NCBI GenBank assembly: GCA_009773645.1
Contig: WSYB01000015.1
Span: 23,130-87,129 of the forward strand
Origin: Geobacteraceae bacterium
GTDB lineage: Bacteria; Desulfobacterota; Desulfuromonadia; Geobacterales; Geobacteraceae
Reading direction: 5' to 3'
Length of the DNA: 64,000 bases
Shown: in pieces, positions 25,358-34,166 of the stretch
How positions within the stretch are numbered: position 1 is the first letter of the stretch
How the letters are laid out: every line of letters begins with the position of its first letter
Made by a program: the position numbers and the translations under genes
The notes under the pieces: generated by a model
Told to the model about the DNA's origin: nothing
The model's input: the letters and a program-made list of their open reading frames with translations, nothing else
Database searches by the model: none

Positions 25358-26287
25358 ATGAAACGAAGAGATTTCCTGAAAGGCTGCCTGATGTGCGGAG
25401 CTGCAACCTCGCTCGGCATTTCAAACAAAGCCTGGGGTGCCGGTTCCTTTGAAGGATATCCCGAAGCGATGGGGGTCCTCGTGGATCTGACCCGCTGCAT
25501 CGGCTGCCGGAGTTGCGAGGCGGCCTGCAACAAGGAACAGCGACTCCCCGAACCGAAAGTATCGTTTGACGATCAGTCGGTCTTTAAGGAGAAGCGGCGT
25601 CCTGACGAAAATGCGTATACGGTTGTCAACCGGTATGAAACCGCAAGTGAAGGTAAAACGGTACACCGCAAGATCCAATGCAACCATTGCAATGAACCTG
25701 CCTGTCTCACCTCATGCTTTGTCAACGCTTACACAAAAACCAAGGAAGGGGCGGTCATCTATAATTCCAAGATATGCGTCGGTTGCCGCAACTGCATGAT
25801 CGCCTGTCCGTTCAATGTACCGGGATACAGCTATTCCAGCGCCATAAACCCGATAGTCAAGAAATGCATCTTCTGTTATGACACCCGCGTAAAATTCGGC
25901 AGGCCACCCGCATGCGTGGAAATCTGTCCGCAAGAGGTCCTCACCTTCGGTTACCGCAAAGACCTGATCAAGATGGGACACGAACGGATCAGGGAAACTC
26001 CCGACAAATACGTGGACCACCTTTATGGTGAGAAGGAAGTAGGCGGGACCGGATGGCTCTACCTCTCCGGCGTCCCGTTCGAGCAGGTCGGCTTTGATAC
26101 CACCCTGGGGAATGACCCGATTATTTCCAACGTGAAGGAATTCCTCGGCACGGTCCCCATGGTCCTCGCCATCTGGCCCGCCCTGTTTACCGGCTTCCAC
26201 CTGCTGTCCACCCGCAACAAGGGCCATGAAGGCGGCCATGGACATGATGCACATTCAAAATCGGAGCAGGAGGACGCCAAGAAATGA
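25358..26287 (+). CDS. Tat-exported 4x[4Fe-4S] protein with C-terminal anchor (HybA-like)
   Basis: 309 residues from the Met with AAGGAG upstream (25358). Twin-arginine signal MKRRDFLKG. Four ferredoxin-type Cys groups: CIGCRSCEAAC, CNHCNEPACLTSC, CVGCRNCMIAC, CIFCYDTR...CVEIC. A hydrophobic helix near the C-terminus (TVPMVLAIWPALFTGFHLL) and a His-rich tail anchor it in the membrane. HybA/DsrO-type subunits carry electrons between an NrfD-like quinone-binding protein and a periplasmic partner. The stop overlaps the next start by 4 nt. Confidence 0.92.
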   Translation: MKRRDFLKGCLMCGAATSLGISNKAWGAGSFEGYPEAMGVLVDLTRCIGCRSCEAACNKEQRLPEPKVSFDDQSVFKEKRRPDENAYTVVNRYETASEGKTVHRKIQCNHCNEPACLTSCFVNAYTKTKEGAVIYNSKICVGCRNCMIACPFNVPGYSYSSAINPIVKKCIFCYDTRVKFGRPPACVEICPQEVLTFGYRKDLIKMGHERIRETPDKYVDHLYGEKEVGGTGWLYLSGVPFEQVGFDTTLGNDPIISNVKEFLGTVPMVLAIWPALFTGFHLLSTRNKGHEGGHGHDAHSKSEQEDAKK

Positions 26288-27681
26288 AAACGTATAGAGA
26301 AAACGGAGTGGGAATAGTCGATTCCCTCTACAAGGACACCAATAAGACAAAATGGAGCCTGAAAGAAAAACTGCTCCTGGGCCTCACCCCTCAGCAGTAT
26401 ATCGGCCAGGCCCTGCGAAACCCTTTCAACTGGCTCTTGGCAGCTATCTTTGCGGTCGGGATTCCGATCATCCTCGGCCGCTTCATCTTCGGGCTCGGCT
26501 GGGTAACCCACAGTTCTAATGATTATCCCTGGGGGATGTTTCTCGGATTCGGGCTCTTCGCCATGGTACCCCTCTCCTCGTCGGGCTTCCAGTTGGGAAC
26601 CACATGTGAGGTCTTCGGTCGCCATGATTTCGAGCCCATAGAACGGCTGGGGCTTTTGAACGGCCTCTTGGGCTACTTATTCGCGGTCATCTACCTCATG
26701 GTGGACCTGGGGCAGCCCTGGCGCCTTCCCTATCCGATGGTGGTCTCCTTCGGTCCCGCAGCGGTTCTCTTCCTGGTGGCGTGGCATGTTGCCACCTATC
26801 TATCCGTTCAGGTAGCCGAGGTCTCCGTGGCGTTCTTCGAATGGATAGGTTTCCCGATGGGCAAACGGGGAGTCAGAAAGATCACTCTCGGTCTCACCGT
26901 TGCGGGAATCATCCTCTCCACCCTCCACCAGGGCGCCCTGGGTGCACTCTTCACCTACGCCCCCGGCAAGGTTCACCCGCTCTGGTATTCCGCCTCATTC
27001 CAGTGGCTTCACTTCTTCGTCTCCTCCCTGCCGGGCGGGCTCTGCATGGTCATCGCCGTCAGCACCATCGCCAGAAAAACCATGACCTGGCGCTTGGACA
27101 AGAACTTCAACGACAATCTGGACAAACTCACCATCGCCCTTGCCAAGGGGGCCAGCATGGGTCTTGCCACGTACCTCACCATCAAGCTGATCGGCATAGC
27201 CCACGACAACAAGTGGGAATACCTCGCCACCGGCTGGGGACAGTGGTTCATGTTCGAAATCTTCTTCGGAGTCATCCTGCCGCTTGGGCTGTTTGCCTAT
27301 GCCATCAGAAACGAGAAGGTCGGTCTGGTCCGCTTCGCCGCCTTCATGACGGTCTTCGGTGTCGTGCTCAACAGGGTGAATACCGCCATGATAACCTTCA
27401 ACTGGAAACTGGCGGAGCGTGAAATACCCCACTGGCGTGAGGTCCTTATCTCCATTACCATTTTCGCGATTTATATTACGGTCTACCGCTTCATCCTCTA
27501 CCGGCTGCCGATCCTTTTCCAATGGAAAACTGCGGACGAGCCTGTGGAAGAACTGGCCACCGCCAAAGCAGGCGCTTCCTACTCGGTTGCTGACGGGTCC
27601 GCAACGCTTGGAACCTACCGCAGCAAGGTAGAATCTCCCCTCTCTCCCAACAGCTATACCACTATGAATGATGGAGAATGA
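26284..27681 (+). CDS. NrfD/HybB-like polytopic quinone-binding membrane protein
   Basis: 465 residues with about ten hydrophobic helices between residues 48 and 405. The pattern DYPWGMFLGFGLFAMVPLSSSGF and the HQGALGALF and WHxxF motifs match the HybB branch of the NrfD superfamily, which oxidises or reduces menaquinone without heme. ATG overlaps the FeS gene stop. Together with the FeS protein and the five-heme and twelve-heme cytochromes this forms a complete inner-membrane to periplasm route. Confidence 0.9.
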   Translation: MKTYRENGVGIVDSLYKDTNKTKWSLKEKLLLGLTPQQYIGQALRNPFNWLLAAIFAVGIPIILGRFIFGLGWVTHSSNDYPWGMFLGFGLFAMVPLSSSGFQLGTTCEVFGRHDFEPIERLGLLNGLLGYLFAVIYLMVDLGQPWRLPYPMVVSFGPAAVLFLVAWHVATYLSVQVAEVSVAFFEWIGFPMGKRGVRKITLGLTVAGIILSTLHQGALGALFTYAPGKVHPLWYSASFQWLHFFVSSLPGGLCMVIAVSTIARKTMTWRLDKNFNDNLDKLTIALAKGASMGLATYLTIKLIGIAHDNKWEYLATGWGQWFMFEIFFGVILPLGLFAYAIRNEKVGLVRFAAFMTVFGVVLNRVNTAMITFNWKLAEREIPHWREVLISITIFAIYITVYRFILYRLPILFQWKTADEPVEELATAKAGASYSVADGSATLGTYRSKVESPLSPNSYTTMNDGE

Positions 27682-27812
27682 CCGGCCTGAATAATCCGGT
27701 GGTACAGTGCGCGTAAAAATAAATTAATTGATAAATGATATTGATTGAGCTAGAATCCAATGCCGGACTTAAACAGTCCGGCATATTATTTTATTTTCCA
27801 GGGGAGAAAAGC

Positions 27813-28799
27813 ATGAAATTCAGGGGGACTCTTATTCTGGCTTTAATGGCTTGCAGCGTCACATTTGCAACGGCACTGGAACTCAAAGACGTAACCTTCG
27901 ATACCAAGGGTGCGGGAAAGGTTGTGTTCAGCCATAACGCACACCTGAAAAAAAAGGCGAAGAAAACTGCCAATATAAGCTGTAAGGCGTGCCATAACGC
28001 CAACATGCGGCTGAACGTCCGTTACACTATGGCGGACATGGAAAAGGGGAAATCGTGCGGTATGTGTCACAACGGCAAGACTGCCTTCACTATAAGCAAG
28101 TGCACGGAATGCCACAAGGTGCGCGATATCACCTACAAAGTCAAGGAAACCGGGCCGGTTGCCTTCAGCCACACCAAGCATCTGAAAACCATGCAGTGTA
28201 ACTCATGCCACACCAAACTCTATTTGGCCGGACCCAACAATAAACATGTCTCCATGGCGGAGATGGAAAAGGGGAAATCCTGCGGCGCATGCCACAACGG
28301 GAAAAAGGCATTTGACATAGGCAAGTGCGCCACATGTCACCCGGTCAAGGAAATAACCTTCAAAGTCAAGGAAACCGGCCCCACCCACTTCAGCCACAAG
28401 AAGCATATTGAAATGTACAAGTGCGGCGATTGCCACTCAAAGCTCTATGCGGCCGGACCCAACAATAAACGTGTCTCCATGGCGGAGATGGAAAAGGGGA
28501 AATCCTGCGGTGCATGCCATAACGCCAAAGATGCCTTCGCAGTTGCCGACTGCGCAAAATGCCACCCGGTCAAAGAGGTCGATTTCAAGTTAAAAGACAT
28601 AGGCAATGTGAAGTTCAGCCATACCTTCCACCTCGGCATGTACAAATGCGGTGAATGCCATACCGGCATCTACCGCCCCTCATCCGGAAACAAGGCGGTA
28701 TCCATGACCGAAATGGAACAAGGGAAATCGTGCGGCGCATGTCACGACGGCAAGTCTGCCTTCACGGTAAAAGAAAACTGCGACAAATGTCATAAGTAG
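27813..28799 (+). CDS. Twelve-heme cytochrome built of four c7-type triheme repeats
   Basis: 328 residues from the Met with GGGGAG upstream (27813). Signal peptide about 1-21, then four repeats of about 75 residues, each with FSH..H and three CXXCH: CKACH/CGMCH/CTECH, CNSCH/CGACH/CATCH, CGDCH/CGACH/CAKCH, CGECH/CGACH/CDKCH. This is the arrangement of Geobacter c7 polymers (GSU1996 type), long periplasmic electron wires. Repeats two and three share a stretch of about 65 nt with very few mismatches (28228-28293 and 28453-28518), showing recent internal duplication. Last cytochrome of the operon. Confidence 0.93.
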   Translation: MKFRGTLILALMACSVTFATALELKDVTFDTKGAGKVVFSHNAHLKKKAKKTANISCKACHNANMRLNVRYTMADMEKGKSCGMCHNGKTAFTISKCTECHKVRDITYKVKETGPVAFSHTKHLKTMQCNSCHTKLYLAGPNNKHVSMAEMEKGKSCGACHNGKKAFDIGKCATCHPVKEITFKVKETGPTHFSHKKHIEMYKCGDCHSKLYAAGPNNKRVSMAEMEKGKSCGACHNAKDAFAVADCAKCHPVKEVDFKLKDIGNVKFSHTFHLGMYKCGECHTGIYRPSSGNKAVSMTEMEQGKSCGACHDGKSAFTVKENCDKCHK

Positions 28800-28812
28800 C
28801 CTGTAAATCCTC

Positions 28813-28870
28813 GGTAGGGGCAACCCTTGTGCCCGCCCTAACCTGGGCAACCACAAGGGTTGCCCCTACC
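28813..28870. repeat. Palindromic element with perfect 19-bp inverted repeats
   Basis: GGTAGGGGCAACCCTTGTG (28813-28831) and its exact complement (28852-28870) with a 20-nt centre. It lies between the dodecaheme gene and the truncated heme sensor. It looks like a dispersed repeat; it could act as a transcript hairpin but has no T run. Confidence 0.7.
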
Positions 28871-28911
28871 ATAATATGCAGAAGCGAAGTTGCGACCGAA
28901 GGGGAATCCTT

Positions 28912-29778
28912 ATGTTTAAAACAATAACTGCCAGGGCCATCGTGCCGGTAGCATTGGCGGTGACCGGTTTTGTAATCGTCTGCTGCATTCTTCTCTATTC
29001 CCTCATGAAAACCGACATGATTAACGATGCGGTCCATTACGAAACCAATCTAGCCGATACCATCATAAAATCAACCCATTACGCAATGCTCAAATCTGAC
29101 CGTGAAATGCTGAGCAACATCATCGACAACGTCGGCGCCCAGCAAGGGGTAGAACATGTGCGCATCTTCAATAAGAAGGGGCTCATCATGTTCTCGCAAA
29201 ATCACAAAGAGATAAACCGTCTTGTGGACAAAAAGACTGCGGGTTGCATCGGATGCCACACCGGGCCGGTTCCGACATCGAGCCTCGGGGTCATGCAACA
29301 GGCACGCAGATTCAAAAATGAACGGGGGATAGAGGTCCTGGCAATCACCGCCCCCGTCTACAATGAGCCCGCATGTTACAATGCCGATTGCCATTTCCAC
29401 ACGGCCGGGCAAAAGGTCTTGGGCACTCTAGACATAGGCCTCTCGGCCGCCCCACTCCTGAAAACCCTCTCCCTCATGCGGAGCAGAATGATGGTGTTCA
29501 GCGTCATGGTACTCATCCTGACAATCGGAGGGGTATCCGCCCTCCTCCGTCGAAATGTCTTCGTTCCCCTCCAGGAAATTAAAGAATTTACAGCCAAGGT
29601 GAGCCGTGGTAATTTGGATGCTGAACTCCCCGGAATTACCGGTGAGCTGACCGATCTTGCCAACGACGTCAGGGATGTGTCGCTCAAGTTAAAAAGAGCC
29701 GGACAAGAACTGGAGGTTTTGCGAGACGGGCAGAAAACGTTAAACAAGAAGGCGACTACGGAAGCGGACAGCCCATAG
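28912..29778 (+). CDS. Kinase-less heme-c sensor with HAMP domain
   Basis: 288 residues from the Met with GGGGAA upstream (28912). TM1 about 9-31, periplasmic domain, TM2 about 190-211, HAMP about 212-265, short coiled end, then stop: there is no HisKA, GGDEF or methyl-accepting domain. The periplasmic part aligns without gaps to the kinase at 12107-13741: CIGCH at C112-H116, CYNADCH (CX4CH) at C155-H161 and His56 in STHYAML. It may be a redox antenna working on another kinase by HAMP contact, a negative regulator, or a remnant. Follows the cytochrome genes on the same strand. Confidence 0.85.
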   Translation: MFKTITARAIVPVALAVTGFVIVCCILLYSLMKTDMINDAVHYETNLADTIIKSTHYAMLKSDREMLSNIIDNVGAQQGVEHVRIFNKKGLIMFSQNHKEINRLVDKKTAGCIGCHTGPVPTSSLGVMQQARRFKNERGIEVLAITAPVYNEPACYNADCHFHTAGQKVLGTLDIGLSAAPLLKTLSLMRSRMMVFSVMVLILTIGGVSALLRRNVFVPLQEIKEFTAKVSRGNLDAELPGITGELTDLANDVRDVSLKLKRAGQELEVLRDGQKTLNKKATTEADSP

Positions 29779-29830
29779 GTGATCTGCATCCCGACTCCCG
29801 CCTCGACACAGCCGGAGATGAAAGATCACC

Positions 29831-30379
29831 ATGGAGAACCAGAACAGCCAGCCCCATCAGATTAATGATTCTGATATAGACCCCGACCTGCATAAAAAGG
29901 TGACGGAGGTGCTGGGCAATATCCGGCGGCTGAAGGCAAAGGCGTACCGGGGTTTTTATATTATTGCCATCTTCATGGTCGTCAGCATAGGAGCTGTCAG
30001 GGATTTCGATTTTCTTCCTTCCTTTTCCCCCCATATACGGGCCATCCTGGGGCGGCCTCCCTCCTCCAACATGATCAGTGCGGCACTCATGCTTTACAGC
30101 TTTTCCGCCATCATCCTCGTCCTGTCAAGGATGATGAGTGCGTCCACCCACTACAGCGGGATAGCCCATGTGGGATATCTCGCGGGTTTCTACTTTTTCT
30201 ATCACTTTTCCGGCGCCCTCAATGAGAATTTCCTGGCCGTCTTTGCTGCCGGCATTACCATCTTGGGACTGGAAAGCTACCATATCTGGACGTTCTGCAT
30301 GGAAGAGATCAAGCGGGAAGAGGAATCACTTGAGGATTTGAGTAACGTCTATCGCAAAAAACGATGGATCAAGGGATAA
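29831..30379 (+). CDS. Four-helix membrane protein of unknown function
   Basis: 182 residues: polar N-terminus, helices about 43-60, 80-103, 113-130, 137-153, and a charged tail rich in Glu/Lys/Arg. No motif recognised. The ATG is 53 nt after the heme sensor stop, so it probably is the last gene of operon B. Could be an accessory to the sensor or to the quinone complex; this is inference from position only. Confidence 0.7.
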   Translation: MENQNSQPHQINDSDIDPDLHKKVTEVLGNIRRLKAKAYRGFYIIAIFMVVSIGAVRDFDFLPSFSPHIRAILGRPPSSNMISAALMLYSFSAIILVLSRMMSASTHYSGIAHVGYLAGFYFFYHFSGALNENFLAVFAAGITILGLESYHIWTFCMEEIKREEESLEDLSNVYRKKRWIKG

Positions 30380-30437
30380 GCCTTTTTAATAACACATTTC
30401 CTTGATAAATAAGGCATGCCGACGCCCAAGAAAAGAG

Positions 30438-30467
30438 TTGACAGGAAGCGCTCAATATTGCTAGTTT
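30438..30467 (+). promoter_or_regulatory. Probable sigma-70 promoter of the thiamine operon
   Basis: TTGACA, 18-nt spacer, TAGTTT, located about 60 nt upstream of the TPP riboswitch. Confidence 0.5.
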
Positions 30468-30527
30468 ACTTCTGAAAAGGTCCATAAACCTTTCGTATTT
30501 CAAACATTTAAACATAATTGTCACAAC

Positions 30528-30620
30528 TGACCGCTGGGGGAGTTTCGACTGAGAGTCCGTTTTGAAGAACGGACAACCCTTTGTACCTGATCCGGGTAAT
30601 GCCGGCGTAGGGAAGCGCAC
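30528..30620 (+). promoter_or_regulatory. TPP riboswitch (THI element)
   Basis: The conserved core is present: CTGGGGGAG...GACTGAGAG, then ACCCTTTGTACCTGATC and GGGTAATGCCGGCGTAGGGA. P1 can form between CGCT (30532-30535) and AGCG (30614-30617). It lies in front of thiS-thiG-thiE and is followed by a terminator, so thiamine pyrophosphate should cause premature termination. Confidence 0.95.
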
Positions 30621-30640
30621 CGTTCAGGTATTCCTGACGA

Positions 30641-30670
30641 AAAGCCGCTTCCGCGGCTTTTCTCATTTTT
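30641..30670 (+). terminator. Riboswitch-controlled intrinsic terminator
   Basis: AAAGCCGC and GCGGCTTT pair around a TTCC loop and are followed by a T-rich run ending in TTTTT, 26 nt before thiS. A competing TCAGG/CCTGA hairpin at 30624-30637 lies between aptamer and terminator. Confidence 0.8.
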
Positions 30671-30696
30671 GATTCAAAACACGGAGAGGAATCAAG

Positions 30697-30894
30697 ATGG
30701 AAATTACCGTCAACGGAGAACAGAAGATCGTGGAAAGCATCTCGATGCTCAACCTGCTGGAATCTATGAATATAGACTCCAGACGGGTCGCCGTAGAATT
30801 GAATCTGGAGATACTGCCAAAGAGAGAGTACGCAACCACTATGCTCAACGAAGGTGATAAGATCGAAATCGTGCACTTCGTGGGGGGCGGGTAA
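30697..30894 (+). CDS. thiS: Sulfur carrier protein ThiS
   Basis: 65 residues of ubiquitin-like fold ending in VGGG, where the C-terminal Gly is adenylated by ThiF and thiocarboxylated. [10 protein letters not shown] opens the beta-grasp. GAGAGG-type ribosome site precedes the ATG. Donates sulfur to ThiG, encoded 29 nt downstream. thiF and thiH are not in the window. Confidence 0.93.
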   Translation: MEITVNGEQKIVESISMLNLLESMNIDSRRVAVELNLEILPKREYATTMLNEGDKIEIVHFVGGG

Positions 30895-30923
30895 GAAAAT
30901 ACTGTTTTTATAAAGGAGTATAT

Positions 30924-31703
30924 ATGTCAAATTCAGACAAACTCGTCATCGCCGGTCGGGAATTCACCTCCAGGCTGATGGTGGGAACCGGCAAATACGC
31001 CGACTTTCAGCAGATGGTCAAGGCCATAGAAGTGTCGGGAGCAGAGATCGTCACCGTAGCCGTGCGGAGGGTGAACATATCGGACCGAAGCAAAGAGTCG
31101 CTCCTGGACTATCTGGACACCGGAAGATATACGCTCCTCCCCAACACCGCCGGCTGTTACACCGCGGAAGACGCCATCCGCACCTGCCGTCTGGCCAGGG
31201 AGGCGGGGCTCTCCGACTTTGTAAAGCTGGAAGTGCTGGGTGACGAAAAGACTCTGTTTCCGGATAACGAAGAACTGCTGAAGGCGGCCAAGGTATTGAT
31301 CAAGGAAGGATTCACGGTCCTCCCCTACACGACCGACGATCCCATAGTCTGCAAAAAACTGGAAGATATCGGCTGTGCCGCCGTCATGCCTTTAGGCGCA
31401 CCGATCGGCAGCGGTCTCGGCATCAGAAACCCTTATAACATTCGCATCATCCTGGAGACCGTGAAGGTTCCGGTCATCGTCGACGCTGGGGTCGGCACCG
31501 CCTCCGACGCTGCGATCGCCATGGAACTGGGATGCCACGGGGTATTGATGAATACCGGCATTGCCGGGGCAAAGGACCCCATTGCCATGGCCGAAGCGAT
31601 GAATCTGGCGGTCCGGGCAGGCAGACTCGCCTATCAGGCAGGGCGGATCCCCAAAAAGCTTTACGCTACAGCATCAAGCCCCGTCGAGGGAATAATCGAG
31701 TGA
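30924..31703 (+). CDS. thiG: Thiazole synthase ThiG
   Basis: 259 residues, TIM barrel that forms the thiazole phosphate ring from deoxyxylulose phosphate, dehydroglycine and ThiS-thiocarboxylate. [12 protein letters not shown] at the start, VAVRRVN, and the phosphate-binding [12 protein letters not shown] and [11 protein letters not shown] loops are typical; the Schiff-base Lys is expected in VKLEVLGD. The stop overlaps the GTG start of thiE. Confidence 0.95.
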   Translation: MSNSDKLVIAGREFTSRLMVGTGKYADFQQMVKAIEVSGAEIVTVAVRRVNISDRSKESLLDYLDTGRYTLLPNTAGCYTAEDAIRTCRLAREAGLSDFVKLEVLGDEKTLFPDNEELLKAAKVLIKEGFTVLPYTTDDPIVCKKLEDIGCAAVMPLGAPIGSGLGIRNPYNIRIILETVKVPVIVDAGVGTASDAAIAMELGCHGVLMNTGIAGAKDPIAMAEAMNLAVRAGRLAYQAGRIPKKLYATASSPVEGIIE

Positions 31704-32359
31704 AGGAGCCGACCCGCCACCGGATTGACTTCAATCTCTACCTGATTAGCGACAGGAGGCAGGCTCGCAGTGGGAACCTGCTCGAAGTGGTCGAAGAGGC
31801 CCTCAAAGGAGGGGTAAAGGCGGTCCAACTGCGGGAAAAGGATGTCTTCAGCCGGGATCTCTATGAAATGGCCCATGAACTGCGGAAGCTGACCTCCCGC
31901 TATGGTGCCGGGCTTTTCATCAACGACCGGCTTGACATCGCCCTGGCCGTGGATGCGGACGGCATCCACCTGGGAGGGGACAGCCTCCCCATCTACAAGG
32001 CCAGGGCACTCCTCGGCGAGAACAAACTGCTCGGCGTCTCCTGCCACAACCAGGTAAGCGCCATCACCGCCCAGGAAAAAGGAGCCGACTTCATCACCTT
32101 CGGTCCGGTATTTTACACTCCCTCCAAGGCTCCCTACGGAGATCCGGTAGGCCTGGCCAAACTGGCGGACGTGACAAAACTTCTGGAGATACCGGTCTTT
32201 GCCCTGGGGGGGATAAACAGGAATAACGCCCGGCAGGTCATTGCCGCCGGCGCCCATGGAATTGCCCTCATATCCGCGATCATTGCCGACGAAAAGCCGC
32301 GTCAGGAGACGGAAATGCTCCTTTCGCTCCTTCCAGCAACCGGAAAGCAAGAAGATTAA
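31700..32359 (+). CDS. thiE: Thiamine-phosphate synthase ThiE
   Basis: 219 residues from a GTG that overlaps the thiG stop (GTGA). Joins the pyrimidine and thiazole parts of thiamine. YLISDRRQ at the N-terminus, [33 protein letters not shown] and [10 protein letters not shown] are the family motifs, and [10 protein letters not shown] the C-terminal phosphate site. Length is normal. An upstream extension in this frame would lie inside thiG and is rejected. Confidence 0.95.
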   Translation: MKEPTRHRIDFNLYLISDRRQARSGNLLEVVEEALKGGVKAVQLREKDVFSRDLYEMAHELRKLTSRYGAGLFINDRLDIALAVDADGIHLGGDSLPIYKARALLGENKLLGVSCHNQVSAITAQEKGADFITFGPVFYTPSKAPYGDPVGLAKLADVTKLLEIPVFALGGINRNNARQVIAAGAHGIALISAIIADEKPRQETEMLLSLLPATGKQED

Positions 32360-32362
32360 GCC

Positions 32363-33322
32363 ATGCCCGACTGTCTTATCCACAAGGATCTCCGCATCAA
32401 CTCTTACGGCTCTTATCTGCGCCGCCGGTTCCGCTGCCGGGTCAGCAAGGTCAACGTGGACGGCGGCTTCACCTGCCCCAATCGCGACGGAACAAGGGGG
32501 AGCGGCGGCTGCATATACTGCGACAACAGCTCGTTCTCCCCGGGCGGCACTCAGCCCGATATTCCGCTCGAAGCCCAGATGGCGGAGGGGATGGCCTACC
32601 ATCGAAAAAGGCTGGGGAGCGAAAAATTCATCATCTATTTCCAGAAGCACACCAACACCTACGCCCCTGTTGCCAAGCTGCGAGATCTTTTCAGCCGGGC
32701 ACTGGCCCACCCCGACGTGGTGGGGATCTCCGTCGGCACGAGACCCGATGCCCTGTCCGGCGAGGCGCTTGAGCTTCTGGAGGAGCTGGCGCAAAGCCGT
32801 TACGTCTGCCTGGAACTGGGGCTGCAATCCATGGACGACGCCATTCTCCGGCAGATAAACCGCGGCCATACCCTGGACGAATATCTCGAAGCCATCGAGC
32901 GGGCAGCCCACCGTGGCATCGACATCTGCACCCATCTCATCTACGGCTTTCCCGGTGAGACCCGCGGCGGGTTCCTGAAAACCGCCGAGTTGATCGCCTC
33001 GCTTCCCATAAATTCCTTGAAGCTCCACCAGCTCCACGCGGTCAAAGGGACCGCGCTGGCCGACTTATACTACCGCGGAACATTTGCCCCGCTTACCCAC
33101 GAAGAATATGTGGCGGCCGTCTGCGACTTTCTTGAACGGATTCCGGCGCATATGGCCATCCAGCGGCTCTACGGCTCGGCGCCCCTAGCCATCCGGGTTG
33201 CCCCCACATGGGACCTGAAAAACAACCAGATGTGGTATTCGGTGATAAACGAGCTGAAGCGGCGTAACACCTGGCAGGGGTGCAAGCTGGACGGAGAATG
33301 CTGCAAGGTGAGCAACCTGTGA
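32363..33322 (+). CDS. YhcC-like radical SAM protein (TIGR01212 family)
   Basis: 319 residues. The opening INSYGSYLRRRFRCRVSKV and NVDGGFTCPNRDGTRGSGG followed by CIYCDN gives the family's spread-out Cys motif (C..(10)..CxxC), and LELGLQSMDDAILRQINRGH and IYGFPGE are Elp3-like radical SAM strands. The substrate is not established for the family. It starts 3 nt after thiE and may be co-transcribed by chance of position; a thiamine role is not implied. Confidence 0.88.
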   Translation: MPDCLIHKDLRINSYGSYLRRRFRCRVSKVNVDGGFTCPNRDGTRGSGGCIYCDNSSFSPGGTQPDIPLEAQMAEGMAYHRKRLGSEKFIIYFQKHTNTYAPVAKLRDLFSRALAHPDVVGISVGTRPDALSGEALELLEELAQSRYVCLELGLQSMDDAILRQINRGHTLDEYLEAIERAAHRGIDICTHLIYGFPGETRGGFLKTAELIASLPINSLKLHQLHAVKGTALADLYYRGTFAPLTHEEYVAAVCDFLERIPAHMAIQRLYGSAPLAIRVAPTWDLKNNQMWYSVINELKRRNTWQGCKLDGECCKVSNL

Positions 33323-33396
33323 AAAGTGAAACGTGAAAAAACATGAAGCCTCAATTCACCCTTCACCCTTCACTTATTTTAAATACGGAGGAAACC

Positions 33397-34053
33397 TTGA
33401 GAACCATCAGACTTGTCGGCACTAACGAAGAGTACCCCATCGGCAAAATCCTCTGCATCGGCCGCAACTATGCCGAGCATATCAAGGAGCTGGGAAACGA
33501 GACCCCCGAAGCGCCGGTTATCTTCATAAAACCGGCCACTGCCGTTATCGGTAAGGGGGAAGAGATCGTCATCCCCCCCTATTCGCAGGAATGTCACCAC
33601 GAGGCGGAACTGGCGCTTCTGATCGGGAAGAAGGGGAAGGATATCCCGGTGGTGGAGGCAATGGGCCTCATCGCCGGTTACGGGGTCGCCATTGATCTGA
33701 CCCTGCGGGACGTGCAGGCGGAATTGAAGAAGAAGGGCCTTCCGTGGGAGATCGCCAAGGGGTTCGACACCGGGTGCCCCCTATCCGATTTCGTGGCGGC
33801 CTCGCAGGTGAAAGACCCCCAGAACCTTCGGATCAGGCTCACGGTCAACGGCGTCGTGAGGCAAGACGGCAACACCTCCCTGATGATCCACCGGATCGCC
33901 GAGATTGTGAGCCATATGTCCGGCATTTTCACCCTGGAGCCGGGGGACGTGATCCTTACCGGCACACCCGCCGGTGTCGGCCCCATCACCTCAGGCGACC
34001 GGCTGGTCGCCGATATTTCCGGGGTGGGGAGCCTTGAGGTGAGCGTCAGATAA
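33397..34053 (+). CDS. Fumarylacetoacetate hydrolase-family protein
   Basis: 218 residues from a TTG at 33397 that follows GGAGG; the ATG at 33343 lies in low-complexity repeat sequence and has no ribosome site. CIGRNYAEHIKELGNE opens the FAH fold. Metal ligands are in HHEAELALLIGK (ExE) and AIDLTLRDVQ (Asp). DVILTGTPAGVGP is the C-terminal family motif. Members hydrolyse or decarboxylate acylpyruvates and oxaloacetate; the substrate here is undetermined. Confidence 0.88.
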   Translation: MRTIRLVGTNEEYPIGKILCIGRNYAEHIKELGNETPEAPVIFIKPATAVIGKGEEIVIPPYSQECHHEAELALLIGKKGKDIPVVEAMGLIAGYGVAIDLTLRDVQAELKKKGLPWEIAKGFDTGCPLSDFVAASQVKDPQNLRIRLTVNGVVRQDGNTSLMIHRIAEIVSHMSGIFTLEPGDVILTGTPAGVGPITSGDRLVADISGVGSLEVSVR

Positions 34054-34106
34054 GTGCACCCGGCGGCCTGCCACAAGGTTTGGGTTTCAATAATCGTACT
34101 ATTTCG

Positions 34107-34136
34107 TTGACTTTTCAATCGCCCGGCGGTTAGACT
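34107..34136 (+). promoter_or_regulatory. Probable sigma-70 promoter of the UGA-containing gene
   Basis: TTGACT, 18-nt spacer, TAGACT, 31 nt before the ATG at 34167. It shows the small gene is likely transcribed on its own. Confidence 0.5.
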
Positions 34137-34166
34137 TTATTCAAGTAAAACCATTGGAGGTCTGAT

